Source: Hydractinia symbiolongicarpus (Eukaryota > Cnidaria > Hydrozoa > Anthoathecata > Hydractiniidae). Taken from it: DNA of 64,000 nt. The translations under genes and the position numbers were made by a program. The notes under the pieces were generated by a model. The model was not told the origin of the DNA. It ran no database searches and saw nothing but the letters and a program-made list of their open reading frames with translations. The stretch covers positions 20,187,501-20,251,500 of the forward strand of contig NC_079881.1 in NCBI RefSeq assembly GCF_029227915.1, in the 5' to 3' direction. Below are positions 35,851-47,500 of this stretch, piece after piece. Numbering within the stretch: the first letter of the stretch is position 1; the number at the start of each line of letters is the position of its first letter.

Positions 35851-37850
35851 ACTAGTTGACAATTTTCAGCATTAAGCTGAAAGCTGCTTCTAGAGAACCA
35901 TTCCGGTTCAAAAACTGAAGCTTTTTATAACTTCTGCTTCGCTTTAGTGATATCAGTAAATGATGCAGAAAGTGTATTGTCATCAGCATAGTTGAATATG
36001 CCCACGTTGTTATTACTAAAATCAAACATGAGAGATCGTTCAAATAGATAATTAAATAATTGTGTGATTATTTTTATTAGACATTATTATTATTGTTATA
36101 AGACACACTAATTATTAATAATTAATGTGTCTTAGGGCCCAATAATTGAGCCCTAAATGTGTTTTATTTTCCACCTACTCCAGCCCTTTTCTTACGTCGA
36201 GATAGCAACCAATGACATGTAGAACTTGACTTGAGAAACCATATGCATGAATTTTTGCAAGAAGTAATTCATATAGTTAATGCAATAAAATGCTTTACTC
36301 AAATCCATCAAATCAGTTGTTATATATTAATATAATTCCCTATGCCAACCGTGCAGCGTGTGTAATAATGAATGCTATGAAAAATAGTCTTCCCTAAAAC
36401 CCACTCAATAACGGTGACATCTTGCCCGACATAAAAAAGATATCTATTACTTCACTGTAAAATACTTTAGAGACAGCTGGGACCTTACCAATAGTCCTAA
36501 AAACTTCCTTTTTTGTCTTAGGCCCCTCTTTTGAATAGGAGTGCTGCCGCACATTTCAATAAATCCAGAAAAAATTTTTCTGAACAAATTCATTTTTAAA
36601 AATATAAGTAAGATTTTTAGCAAACACATCAGCAATCAAGTTTGATAGCCTTCCTTGAATATTATTTTCAGGTGAACTCTTATATTAGCTACTTTAAGTT
36701 CATAATATATTTCGACATCGTGTCTTCATCAATGGTTTTGAATACCATTTTATTATCTTTTGGATAGAAAGCCTTGATATTTTTTAACGCTTGGCTGGTT
36801 TCGAATTTATAGATAATAGCAATAACGTTGTCGATTCTTGTGTCGGATTATTTTTGTATGAAATTTGGTTAATTTTTAAAGACTTTGTAATGTGGACAAA
36901 ATGTTTATTTATCACATTTGCAGTGGTTTCACTTCTTGCTTATTCATTTCCAATAAGCGTTTTCATGCTTTCTTCACATGATTTCTCACTGTAGAAGGAT
37001 TTCACCATTTTCCATGAAAGAATATTGTCTTTGATATTTTTATGTTAAATGAAAAATAAAACTTATTTTTCACATCACAAATCAACTGTGTACACTCATT
37101 GATTTGGAAACGATAAGCATCCCGACTATGATAGATTTTAGTTGAGAGTCCAAATTTTGCTTCATAGATCTTAAACATAATCTCTTTTCGTAACGATTTT
37201 GAAATAAAAGGACCATTATTTGCACGTACTAATACTATTTTCCAAAAATTGGCTAAAGGCGTATTTAAAGGTGTCGTACGTAATACGTTTGTTACAATCT
37301 AGTGCTTGACGAAGATTTATCTTGTTTGCAAAAGTTCTTGGTAATTTCGATACCTGAAACTTTTTGGGTAAAACTTTCGGTATTGAAGCTATGAAAGATG
37401 TCTAAGACAACTCGTGAAATTCTTAAAGTGTGACGTTTTTTTTTCAAATGTCTTTTTCGAATTACCCAAATTTGATTTATACATGTCGGATTTTCAATTG
37501 ATTTGAAGCGAGTTGGTTCGTTACAATATTTACAAAACTGATGTTAGTTAAAGCGGTTCTACATTGAAATCACCCAGTAATACAATAATCCTGCAGTCGA
37601 AATGTTGAACGATTCTGATATAATGGCTAACAAAATTTATGAAAATTTAAACAGGTTATGTCGGTGGTACATATATATGTGCCGTGCCAGGAAGCCGTTT
37701 ACCGTTGCGAAAGTTTAGAAATGAAAACGACTTCAACATCACACGGAATGAACTCAACAGCAATTTGCTTACAAATTATGGGTTTATCCCTATAACACTA
37801 TAGGTCACCGTTTCGTTCATAAGGGAAAAGTTTGTGGAAGCCATAAATGT
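35850..37850 (-). mobile_element. decayed LINE retrotransposon (endonuclease and RT remnants)
   Basis: On the minus strand, in several broken frames, the landmarks of a non-LTR retrotransposon appear in the right order. CRIIVLLGDFN at 37595-37563 is the GDFN motif of the endonuclease. An SKVFYSEV-type stretch lies near 36490-36450. MDLSKAFYCIN (36310-36278), AKIHAYGFSSQ (about 36270-36235) and NYADDNTLS with the catalytic YADD (35990-35979) are reverse transcriptase motifs. Wording is closest to the CR1/L2/Jockey-Rex superfamily. Stops and frameshifts throughout show it is inactive. The 3' tail was not located. Confidence 0.8.
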
Positions 37851-38067
37851 AAAACTGTGATGTTGTGTATGAGTACTTCAGCTTTCTTTCTGAAATCACA
37901 AGTATATACAAAAAAATTTTATAATTATTTCTGCAAGTTAAAGACATTACTTCTCAATAAAATTATGTTGAGGTCTAATGATTAAGACCAAATGGGTTGG
38001 TGTATAATTATTTTAGTTCTATTGTGACAACTTTTAAATTAAATACCGAGTTGGATTAAGCATTTTA

Positions 38068-38292
38068 TGTTGACCCAAGTTGGTTCAACTAACCCAGGTT
38101 AACCCTGCAAAGTAGTTGAGTTACACACTTCACGTTGACCCAAGTTGGTTCAACTAACTCAGGTTAACCTAAGTAGGAACTTGGCCAAAACAGTCTACGT
38201 TGAACCAAGTTGGTTTGACTAAATTCAGGCTAACCATTTTTTGTGTTATATATTTCACGTTGACCCAAGTCAGTTCGACTAACTTAAACTAA
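38068..38292. repeat. tandem repeat, about four 60-65-bp units
   Basis: TTGACCCAAGTTGGTTCAAC recurs at 38070, 38135, 38200 (one base changed) and 38260 (diverged), each followed by TAACYCAGGTTAACC-like sequence. The repeated block contains partial dyad symmetry (GGTTCAAC/GTTGACCC). Confidence 0.75.
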
Positions 38293-38299
38293 AAAAAAG

Positions 38300-39834
38300 T
38301 GTTAAACATTATTTCTTTTTACTGGTAGTTAAATTGAACAAACAAGAACTTCAAGATGCAAATTGTTTTGGTCAGTGGACGAATTGCTTAGGTTTTTTCA
38401 GTCTTATATCCGTTGTTTTGCAAGAGGCGGGATTTGGTAGTATGATCGAGTATGAACGGCTAGACAACAGTAAAGGATAAAGAAATGATGTAAAGAATGG
38501 AGATCGTTGAAAGGGATTGAAGAGATATCATGTAAGGCATTGACGGGAAATGTAAATGTTTGTTTATCAAAGAAAAGTAAGATTACAATACAGGTGAAAG
38601 ATCTATTAAGTCTTCTTCACAAAACGTTACCAACCATTAAGAACTACATTAATAACAACACCGAAAATGCTAATCGCTAAATGCTAAATCCCCCCCCCCC
38701 CCAGTTAAAAATTAAATGTCGAAAAACTTCTTTGTTATCTGATGAAACAATTAGACATTACTTAGCTTTACTTAGAGAAAAAAACTGCAATTGATAAATG
38801 GTGCGTTGCTCAAAATGAACAAGAGTGACTACACATTTGTGACAATTCAGAAGTACAGTAAAAGGGGACTTCTCTTCCGTGTTAAATGCTCAATTCACGA
38901 CAGGGGTCACGCAAAAATATTGTGAAAGTGGCAATGTCAAGAACTATCTCTATAAGTCTTCTTATCTTTGTAAATAATGATGAACTTCTTCCACAAACTG
39001 ATTATGTGTAATTTAACAAGAATTTGGTAAAGTATTAGTCAACATTTGATGATAAATTTGCTACTTTATTTGCAAAATTGATGCATAAGTTTGGTAAGAA
39101 TGCGAGCTGCAAATGACAATGCGATGCATTCTCGTAGATTTTTACCATCTGTTGGACGAAGTTGCATACTGAGCTGGTAAAATACTGAGGCAATGGCACT
39201 TTTTTGACCATTTTACAAAGTTGTCAAACTGCATCAACTCGCTAAATCTCCGCAATCGGTAGGCTATGGAGAAGCAACTTTTTCAGGTCAGTAGGTGGGG
39301 TAAGTAATGTTTAAAATACTCTAGTCGCACTTTTAGACACGTAAACGTTGACAGGTTCAAATTGAGTGGATCCAATACAGAAATCTCCTAAATAAACACT
39401 TGTGGAGAGGAACAAGGAAATGTACCAATTTTTTCTTAATATATTTTGTCAGGGATTGGAATAAGATAACGGAAGTGTATAATGATCACAAAAAGTACAG
39501 CTTTCCCAAATCAGTTATCTTTGGTGTAACCGCTGCTCTTTCTTAACCTTGTCAAACAAAAATGGATGTGATTTTTTGAAATCCTCACCTGGAACTTAAT
39601 AAAATGTGAAATCTTTAGGTTCATGCGGAAAATTAATTTTGTACTAATTGACCCTTTGCTTGAAACAGCGGATTATTAATACAAATAAAAATTAAAAAAG
39701 ACTTTGACCGTGACATTAATACCACCAAAACAGCATTTTCACATGTTGGAAATTTATGCACATAAATTTATACACATATCGTTTCTTATTATGGCAGAGG
39801 TTATTATGTTTTTAACGCTCTTCCTCTTTATGTT
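38300..39834. other. intergenic, no gene seen
   Basis: No coding signal. A run of 13 C residues lies at 38690-38702. Positions 39702-39778 are a diverged copy of the repeat at 7515-7590. Confidence 0.45.
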
Positions 39835-41027
39835 ACTAGTATCATACCTACATGGCAATATATACCATACTCACGATATTAGTATCATACCTTCATGGTA
39901 GTAGTATCATACCTTCATGGTAGTAGTATCATACCTTTATGGTAGTAGTATCATACCTTCATGGTAGTAGTATCATACCTTCATGGTAGTAGTATCATAC
40001 CTTCATGGTAGTAGTATCATACCTTCATGGTGGTAGTATCATACTTTCATGGGGTTAGTATTATACCTTCATGGTAGTAGTATCATACCTTCATGATAAT
40101 AGTATCATACCTTCATGGTAGTAGTATCATACCTTCATGGTGGTAGTATCATACTTTCATGGTAGTAGTATCATACCTTCATGGGGGTAGTATCATACCT
40201 TTATGGTAGTAGTATCATACCTTCATGATAGTAGTATCATACCTTCATGGTAGTAGTATCATACCTTCATGGTAGTAGTATCATACCTTCATGATAGTAG
40301 TATCATACCTTCATAATAGTAGTATCATACCTTCATGGTAGTAGTATCATACCTTTATGGTAGTAGTATCATACCTTCATGGTAGTAGTATCATACCTTC
40401 ATGGTAGTAGTATCATACCTTCATGGTAGTAGTATCATACCTTCATGGTGGTAGTATCATACTTTCATGGGGTTAGTATTATACCTTCATGGTAGTAGTA
40501 TCATACCTTCATGATAATAGTATCATACCTTCATGGTAGTAGTATCATACCTTCATGGTGGTAGTATCATACTTTCATGGTAGTAGTATCATACCTTCAT
40601 GGGGGTAGTATCATACCTTTATGGTAGTAGTATCATACCTTCATGATAGTAGTATCATACCTTCATGGTAGTAGTATCATACCTTCATGGTAGTAGTATC
40701 ATACCTTCATGGTAGTAGTATCATACCTTCATGATAGTAGTGTCATACCTTCATGGTAGTAGTATCATACCTTCATGATAGTAGTATCATACCTTCATGG
40801 TAGTAGTATCATACTTTCATGGGGGTAGTATCATACCTTCATGGTAGTAGTATCATACCTTCATAATAGTAGTATCATACCTTCATGGTAGTAGTATCAT
40901 ACCTTCATGATAGTAGTATCATACCTCCATGGTAGTAGTATCATACTTTTATGGGGGTAGTATCATACCTTTACGGTAGTAGTATTATACCTTCATGATA
41001 GTAGTATCATATCTTCATGATAGTAGT
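39835..41027. repeat. 22-bp minisatellite, about 54 copies
   Basis: Tandem 22-bp units with core GTAGTATCATACCTTCATGG. Variants (TTTCATGGGGTTAG, CATGATAATAG, CATGGGGGTAG) recur in the same order at 40021-40202 and 40439-40620, an offset of 418 bp, which is exactly 19 units. This shows an internal block duplication. The array ends about 880 bp before the ankyrin gene. Confidence 0.97.
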
Positions 41028-41905
41028 CGCACACACCAAAAAAAAATTTTTAAACTCTGCAAGTTAACAAGCGCCTTTGTGAAAATAACAGCTTGGCATT
41101 TATTTGGCTTTGCGTTATATCATATAATGCATCTCTTCAATGGTTATTTTCGATCACCGGACATTACCTTTGGTCTAAAGAAGGTGGCCATTAGTGATAC
41201 AGTCAAAACTAATTTATGATTAGCAGTAATGTCTAGAGGATTTACAAAGTGGCCATCTACAGAAAAATAGAGATACTCCATATGCTATAAGTTGTAAACA
41301 TTGGATCTACAGGTAGTGAAAGTTCAAGAATATTATGAATTGTACTTAGGTTCTTGCAATCATACACATAAAAGACTAATACAATAAGTGACATCATTTT
41401 CAATAGAGAAAATGGCTTACGTACTAAAGAATCTTTAAGGGGAACGTAGTGTTATCAGAATTGATATTGTATGATAGTGGTACTTAACATGCCAGTCGTT
41501 GACTGATCTTTTGTTTTCACGTACTAAAAACAAAAGCTTTTCTTAATTGAACGTTTCTCACAAAACCACGCTAACATAAATGGAATTTCACGGAAATCTT
41601 TTAAATGTCAGATTATTTCGGTCAAAAAAAAACTTTAAAGTTTCAGTTAAGATAAATTTTGTCAACAGATTACGTACTTGAACGCTGCTTCAGAGATGTT
41701 TTCGTTACACTCTATAATACTTAAATCGTGTTTGCATATCACTTAAAAAAATATAAAAGGCTTTATTTAAGACGATATGGACATCATCAAGAAAGTATCT
41801 AAAGTCTCTGAACAAAAAAAATATATACAAAGTTATAAACTGGATCTGTACGTCGTGTGTTGATTAATTTATATACACGTATTTTTTTTTCATACAACTA
41901 AAAAT

Positions 41906-42403
41906 ATGGCCGCGTCTTCAGATGGTTTCATTGATCGCCGAGAGCAGTTTAAAAACAAGAAAAAATCGAAATCTTACCAATACATGAAACCCGTTTCAAT
42001 TGATATAGAAGATGAAGACATTAACAGACTTGATGTGATATCCGGTTCACCATCGTGCGGTCGATTTAACATGAGGAGTCAGTCTAACCCAGACATACAA
42101 TACGTGATGCACAACGCCATTTTAAGAGAAGATTTGGAAACTCTTGAACGAGTATTGGAAGATGACAAATTGATGATTAATAGTAGGTCATCGGACGGAA
42201 TGACTGGATTACAACAAGCTTGTTCGCTGGGTAACTTAGCTTGTGTAAAACTACTTGTTGAAGCTGGAGCTGATTTGTTGTTAACAACAAAAGATGGACG
42301 CACGGCCCTGCAAATAGCGAGTGGGGTGAACTTTGAGGTCGCAGAATACCTGCTGTCAAAAGGTGCGCAAGATGAGGATATTAAAGATGGTGTACAAAGT
42401 TGA
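41906..42403 (+). CDS. small ankyrin-repeat protein
   Basis: Intronless, 165 residues, ATG at 41906 in AAAAATATGGCC. A basic N-terminal stretch (KNKKKSKSYQY, 17-26) and an acidic patch (IDIEDEDINR) precede two clear ankyrin repeats: about 97-129 (DGMTGLQQACSLGNLACVKL, then LVEAGADLLL) and 130-158 (DGRTALQIASGVNFEVAEYL, then LSKGA). A helix-rich cap (residues 64-90, AILREDLETLERVLED) may be a degenerate first repeat. Size and repeat wording resemble small ankyrin regulators such as PPP1R27 and NRARP, which act as protein-binding adaptors (of PP1 and the Notch complex). I see no RVxF PP1-docking motif, so no specific partner is claimed. An AATAAA-like site near 42620 could end the transcript. 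Confidence 0.85.
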   Translation: MAASSDGFIDRREQFKNKKKSKSYQYMKPVSIDIEDEDINRLDVISGSPSCGRFNMRSQSNPDIQYVMHNAILREDLETLERVLEDDKLMINSRSSDGMTGLQQACSLGNLACVKLLVEAGADLLLTTKDGRTALQIASGVNFEVAEYLLSKGAQDEDIKDGVQS

Positions 42404-44570
42404 TATGAAACACTTACTCAACACCTTTTCACTGTGTATCTTCAATTATTTGTTAATGCGTACTTTCTAAAGACGAAGGATGTTTATCGTAAGGTGTAGC
42501 TTTAAAAACATAACTGTAAAGTTTATAAATTTGTACTTTCTTAAGGAACAAAATGTGCCTTTGATTGACAGTATTTGTATATTGTGCCACGCTATAATAC
42601 TAGGTGCGATCTAAGCTTTAATAAAAACAAATCACCGCCTGGGGAATATCTTCAACGGGTGGCCAAAAGTAATACATGGATTTGTTATTATAACCAACCC
42701 TAATTTCAGAGACAGGCTTAAGATTGAAAAGGCAGTGTCTTTTTTATCCTCAATTTGCTTGACGTAGGTATGCTACTAACATAGCATCTATTTTTTTACT
42801 GGCACACGCACAAAAAAAAAATTCTCTGAAGCTATACGAGCATGTATCGCCGTCCGAGGGTCAGAAAAGATACAAGATGCCCTGGGGACGAGGTTGCGAA
42901 AACCCTTCTAATGGTGTATGTGGATAATCGTAACCTGCATTGCAGAGATAAACCTTTCTTTTATATCTGCACTCAACCAAACCAAACACTGACGTTTCGT
43001 CGACAAACATTGATTTTATTTAGATGTATTGTGTATAATCTAAATGTACCAAAGTTTTTTTCTCATTTCTTCTTTAAATTTAATGCAAGAGTACCAGTCA
43101 GCTGTCTATATATGCTGGAAAAATATGTAGAAACATTTTGGCTGTTGGTATTTTAGTATTGTTAAGACGCCAACTGGCGTACTTCGAAGTCTATAGATTT
43201 ACATACAGGTCAACCCCAGGACATTTTGCCTTGTTGCGTAATAACGGCTCAGGGGACACAAGACCCTGGGGACGAGGTTGTATCCAGGCGAGGTCACAAG
43301 CCGTGCATAAATTATAGGAATAAAAAGCACTGTTCATTTTCCGACGTCTTGTTATTTCTAGCTTTTTTTGTGCAGTTACGCATGTTCTGAATTTTTGACT
43401 AATTCTTAAGCTTTAGTCTTTTAGCGTAGGTGACAGCCGTTTTACTCCCGCGCTACCTTTGTTCAGCAAATGCGATTTTTTAGTAGGGAAGTAAGTATGC
43501 AGAATGAACTTTTGAGGTTTTCGGGGTTATGGAAAATTTTATTCTTACAAAAAATAAACTCAATATGAACCGTAAAAGCTTCTTCCGCAAACTCTTTTTT
43601 TCTTTAGAAATTAGTGCAGAAACTTCGTCCATATGTAGCCAAAAGTACCCTGGTGTTTTGGTCGAAACAGATCAGGGATATATTGATGACAAACAAAAAC
43701 TGATCGGTATGGATCACAAAATCGCGTCTTTAAACATACGTAAAAATAGTTGTAACACAAAAGATAAGTTTGCAGGCAACGTACAAAGATTTCATTAAAA
43801 ATTACATTCTTTTAAATTACATTAACAACAAAATTCAAGCTGTTAACAAAGCCACCTATTTTCTTCTACTAGCTAATTATTCATTACCTCTGATGTGTTG
43901 GCTCACAGGCTTATAAGAACAAATGTGCGCATACAAAATTAAAATATCTAAACAAAAAGGTTACCTCAAATTTGTGCATAAAAAGATTTTAGTGAAATAT
44001 AATTTCATGAAAAGAAATAGTCGCAAATATGCCCACAATTTGTGGAAAAATTTTTCGTAAAGTTTGAGCGCAATTCGCGAAAATTTATTCCGCGATAAAA
44101 CTTCTACATTTCTTTTTTAAAGTGCTAGAAATGGGACGTCTACGTCATGCAATTTTAAAAGATATTTTAGGTGACTTAGGGATAAAAATTTAGGAGAAAG
44201 CATAAAAAACATTCCATATTTCAGGCGGTTTTGACAAATAGTTAAGAGGAAACGAAAAGCTACTAAAACATAAAACCTGGTCTTTCTTTTTGTAGGTTCG
44301 AACTTTAAAGAGTTTTTAATTTTTTGGTTATTTTAATTTTAGGTGTGGTCACCTTGAGAAAACGTTATATTTAAATGAAAGCAAAATTGCAGAACGCAAA
44401 AAAGTTTTTAACATGCTTTTGAATCTTAGATGAGCAGGGAACTGCTGTCGCATCTAATGTACATATATGTTCTATAAAAGAAATTGTCTAATACAAAAAC
44501 TTCTTTCGTCATCCTCCATTACTTATGCAAAATTGTGAGACGTCTTAGAACATATCGTAAATTAGTTTTT
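42404..44570. other. intergenic with MITE copies and one weak frame
   Basis: Contains MITE-family pieces at about 42843-42895 (right end CCTGGGGACGAGGTTG) and 43211-43280. A frame of 89 residues at 43529-43798 begins MENFILTKNKLNMNRKS and has no recognisable features; it is left uncalled. Repeats with CGCGAAA motifs lie at 43960-44130. Confidence 0.4.
43211..43280. mobile_element. MITE, CAACCTCG family, diverged
   Basis: 70 bp from CAACCCCAGGACATTTTGCC to CCCTGGGGACGAGGTTG. The flanks CATACAGGT and TATCCAGGC agree at 6 of 9 positions, compatible with an old 9-bp duplication. Confidence 0.6.
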
Positions 44571-47500
44571 CTAGTATTCAGGTACATTATACTCTGTTTT
44601 TACAGGTTGTTGCGGCGGCGGAACACCAAATGGTTGTTGCGGCACACCGAATGGCTGCTGTTGATACGAAGCAGGCTCATCTTCTCCAGGGTGCGGGAAA
44701 GACGCATACGGCGATTTTCCATACTCTCGGTTACCGTGTGGAAAGTCTTGCTGGTCCACGTTACTGAAGCTATCACCTTGTTTGTATCGTTGGTATGCCA
44801 TTGCAGCTAAAGCCACCTTAAAAGTGAAATAGCATATCGTAATAAATAGCACAAGAAAGAACAAGCAAAATACAAAAACTTTAGTGCAAAAATTCACACC
44901 TTTCAAACAGTGTGACAATGTGGATATCATAAAGGGAATAAAGAATCATATTTAAGGAAATTTTGTGTGCGTAAGGCTTTTTTTGTTTAAAAACGAAACG
45001 CTATAACGCAATAACGGAAAAATTAAGAGGAATTCTTATTGGTTTAGAACATATAAAATTTTATTTTAGTTCGAAATATTTCCTGTAATTTTTTCTTTTT
45101 GTTCCCAACTTTTTTTGCTTTGTCTCGCAAAAAATCATAAATCTTCTTTTAATGGAATTATGTGAACATAAATTTTGAACATTTCTAAGGTTATTAAAGA
45201 TTTTCAGAAGAATTTTAAGAAGAGATAGCGGCCTTGTTATCGCTAAATTGAGGGTGAAGTAACAGTACGCGTCCGGTGAGAGGCAAACATACATACCCAG
45301 GTAAAAATTGAAAAAAATGAGAATGCAATGGCTGCCCTCGCATGATTAGTTTGATTTTGAGATTTGATATCAGACTTTTGCCATTGATTTGCTAAGAAAC
45401 AGAAGCACACAAACCACAGAAACGCCCAGAAGCCAGAAATCCCTAAATCTGCAATGACCAGGTGCTTTCTCATTTCTGCACTGCTGATACCATTAAACTG
45501 TGCATCTACAGCAAGAAACAACAAACACGCCAGAAACGCCAAAACACCAATGGCTGTTCCAAACTGGCAAGCATCTACATTTCTGTTGAAGATGCAATGA
45601 CCATTGTCATCGTAACATGCAGCTGATATGCAACCAAACACAACGATTGTAAATATCTAGATTAATAAAAGTAGTATATAAAGTTAAATGAGATTTAAAA
45701 AAAAGGTTGATTTACCGTAACTTTTTTAAAAAAAAACTAGAACTATTTCTTGTATAACATGAATATCTGTAATTCTATCATGTTTTATGGTTGTAATAGA
45801 AAGGGATAAGTGAGCTTTATATTTTATTTTATGCGTGAAGTTTTCCGAACAGAGTACTTGGAATAAGCTTTTTAGACATTCTTACGGATAAACGAGGACA
45901 GGCTAAATTGATTAACAAACGTATTAATAATTCCCTTACTACCAATATGACGTCATAACTCGGTTTATATGTATATGATGCTTGATTTAATAATTCTGTC
46001 TGAACAGTTTAGTTAACTTTAGACATTTGGACATCAGATATGCATATAATGAATCATTTGGTCATGCAGAAACACGAGATATGCATATATTAAATAATTT
46101 AGTCATTCAGAGACATGAGATATTCATAATCTAACCATTCAGTTAATCAGAGACACGAGATATGCATACATTGAATAATTTGGCATTTCAGAGACGCAAG
46201 ATACGAAAGATTTGGTAATTTAGAGACACCAGTTCGGACATTGTACACAACTGGGAATTCCAACCAGTATAATAATGAGACATCGGCAGGGGTTGTTCAC
46301 TTAGTGTTACATTGTGCAAGAAACAGTTATTTAAAAAGTACATTATACAGAAAAACAAATACCGAAAACATTTTTTTGAATTGAATGTTGCACACTCTTT
46401 TGATTTAATCGTTTATTAAATATATTTGGTCAGCATTGATGGAATACTTAACCCATTATACAAATAAAATGCTGCTAAAAATTCCTTGTTCCTTGTGAGG
46501 GAAACAAAACAAAATTTTTATTGAAAATAAATCATTTTCTTAAAAAACAAAATAAGGTTAACTTTTTGCAGCCACATCGAAGAAATTTTACTCTGCTGAT
46601 ATACCTCATTTAATTATTTGGATAAGAACACAGCAGTATTGCTATTTAAGGCCATCGCAACATGCCTGCCATCATTAATTTACAGCACACAAAAAAGTAA
46701 CAGCTATAGGTACAATTTTAAAGAAAATGAGCTTACTTAAACATGACTATCAATAAGAACAAAAAGCACAATGCAGTGATTCCAAAATATATCAATTACA
46801 AAAAAGGTAAAATTGTGAAGTAACAAAATTTGTTTGTCCCTGAACACTGCATAATTGTTAACCGTCTGGTGTCTGGCAGACAATACAGGTTTCTAAGGCA
46901 TTCTAATTGGCTTAGCGCTCTTGATGATGGGCAAATATTTTGCAGTACTGCCCATCGTCAAGCAGAATGGTAGCTTAAATGTAAACAAGCACGAAAAACA
47001 AGTTTTAAGAAGCATTGAAAATGATTATTTATCTAACTCCTACAATACATTTATTGATAAAAAAAAATTTTCATAGGATAGAAACAACAACAATGTCAAG
47101 TTTAAACGTTAAAATAACGAGATTCAGCAACATTCTTTCTGGATGCTTCTTCAACATGGCTAGTAAACTAGCTGCATTGTCCATAAAAAACGATGACCTG
47201 ATATCAAGTTTTATCAAATATACTAAATACAGGACGATGAAATTTTAACAAATTTTCAGACTCGTTTCTTCAGATTTTAGTTACTTAGTCAATATAAAAC
47301 TCATTGAAGCCCATGTCTTTCTTGGCTAACTAGCAAGTTAAAAAATTTACTTCAATATTCGCTGTAAAAAATTTAGTTGCACATTCAACTTTACACTTTC
47401 TTCTGTAAACATCGAACATCGTTATGTTTTGTTTACAAAGATTTATTCTATAGGAACTTTCGAATTCTGCATAGAATGTTTGTTTTTAGACAGGACTACT

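Noticed and set aside
38690-38702. Run of 13 C residues as a regulatory or structural element
   Set aside because: A single homopolymer with no neighbouring structure; probably an ordinary unstable run.
43529-43798. 89-residue plus-strand frame as a small gene
   Set aside because: No domain, signal peptide, splice signal or favourable composition distinguishes it from chance.
44484-44810. Plus-strand frame of 108 residues
   Set aside because: It is antisense to the last synaptogyrin exon, which is supported by homology and splicing.
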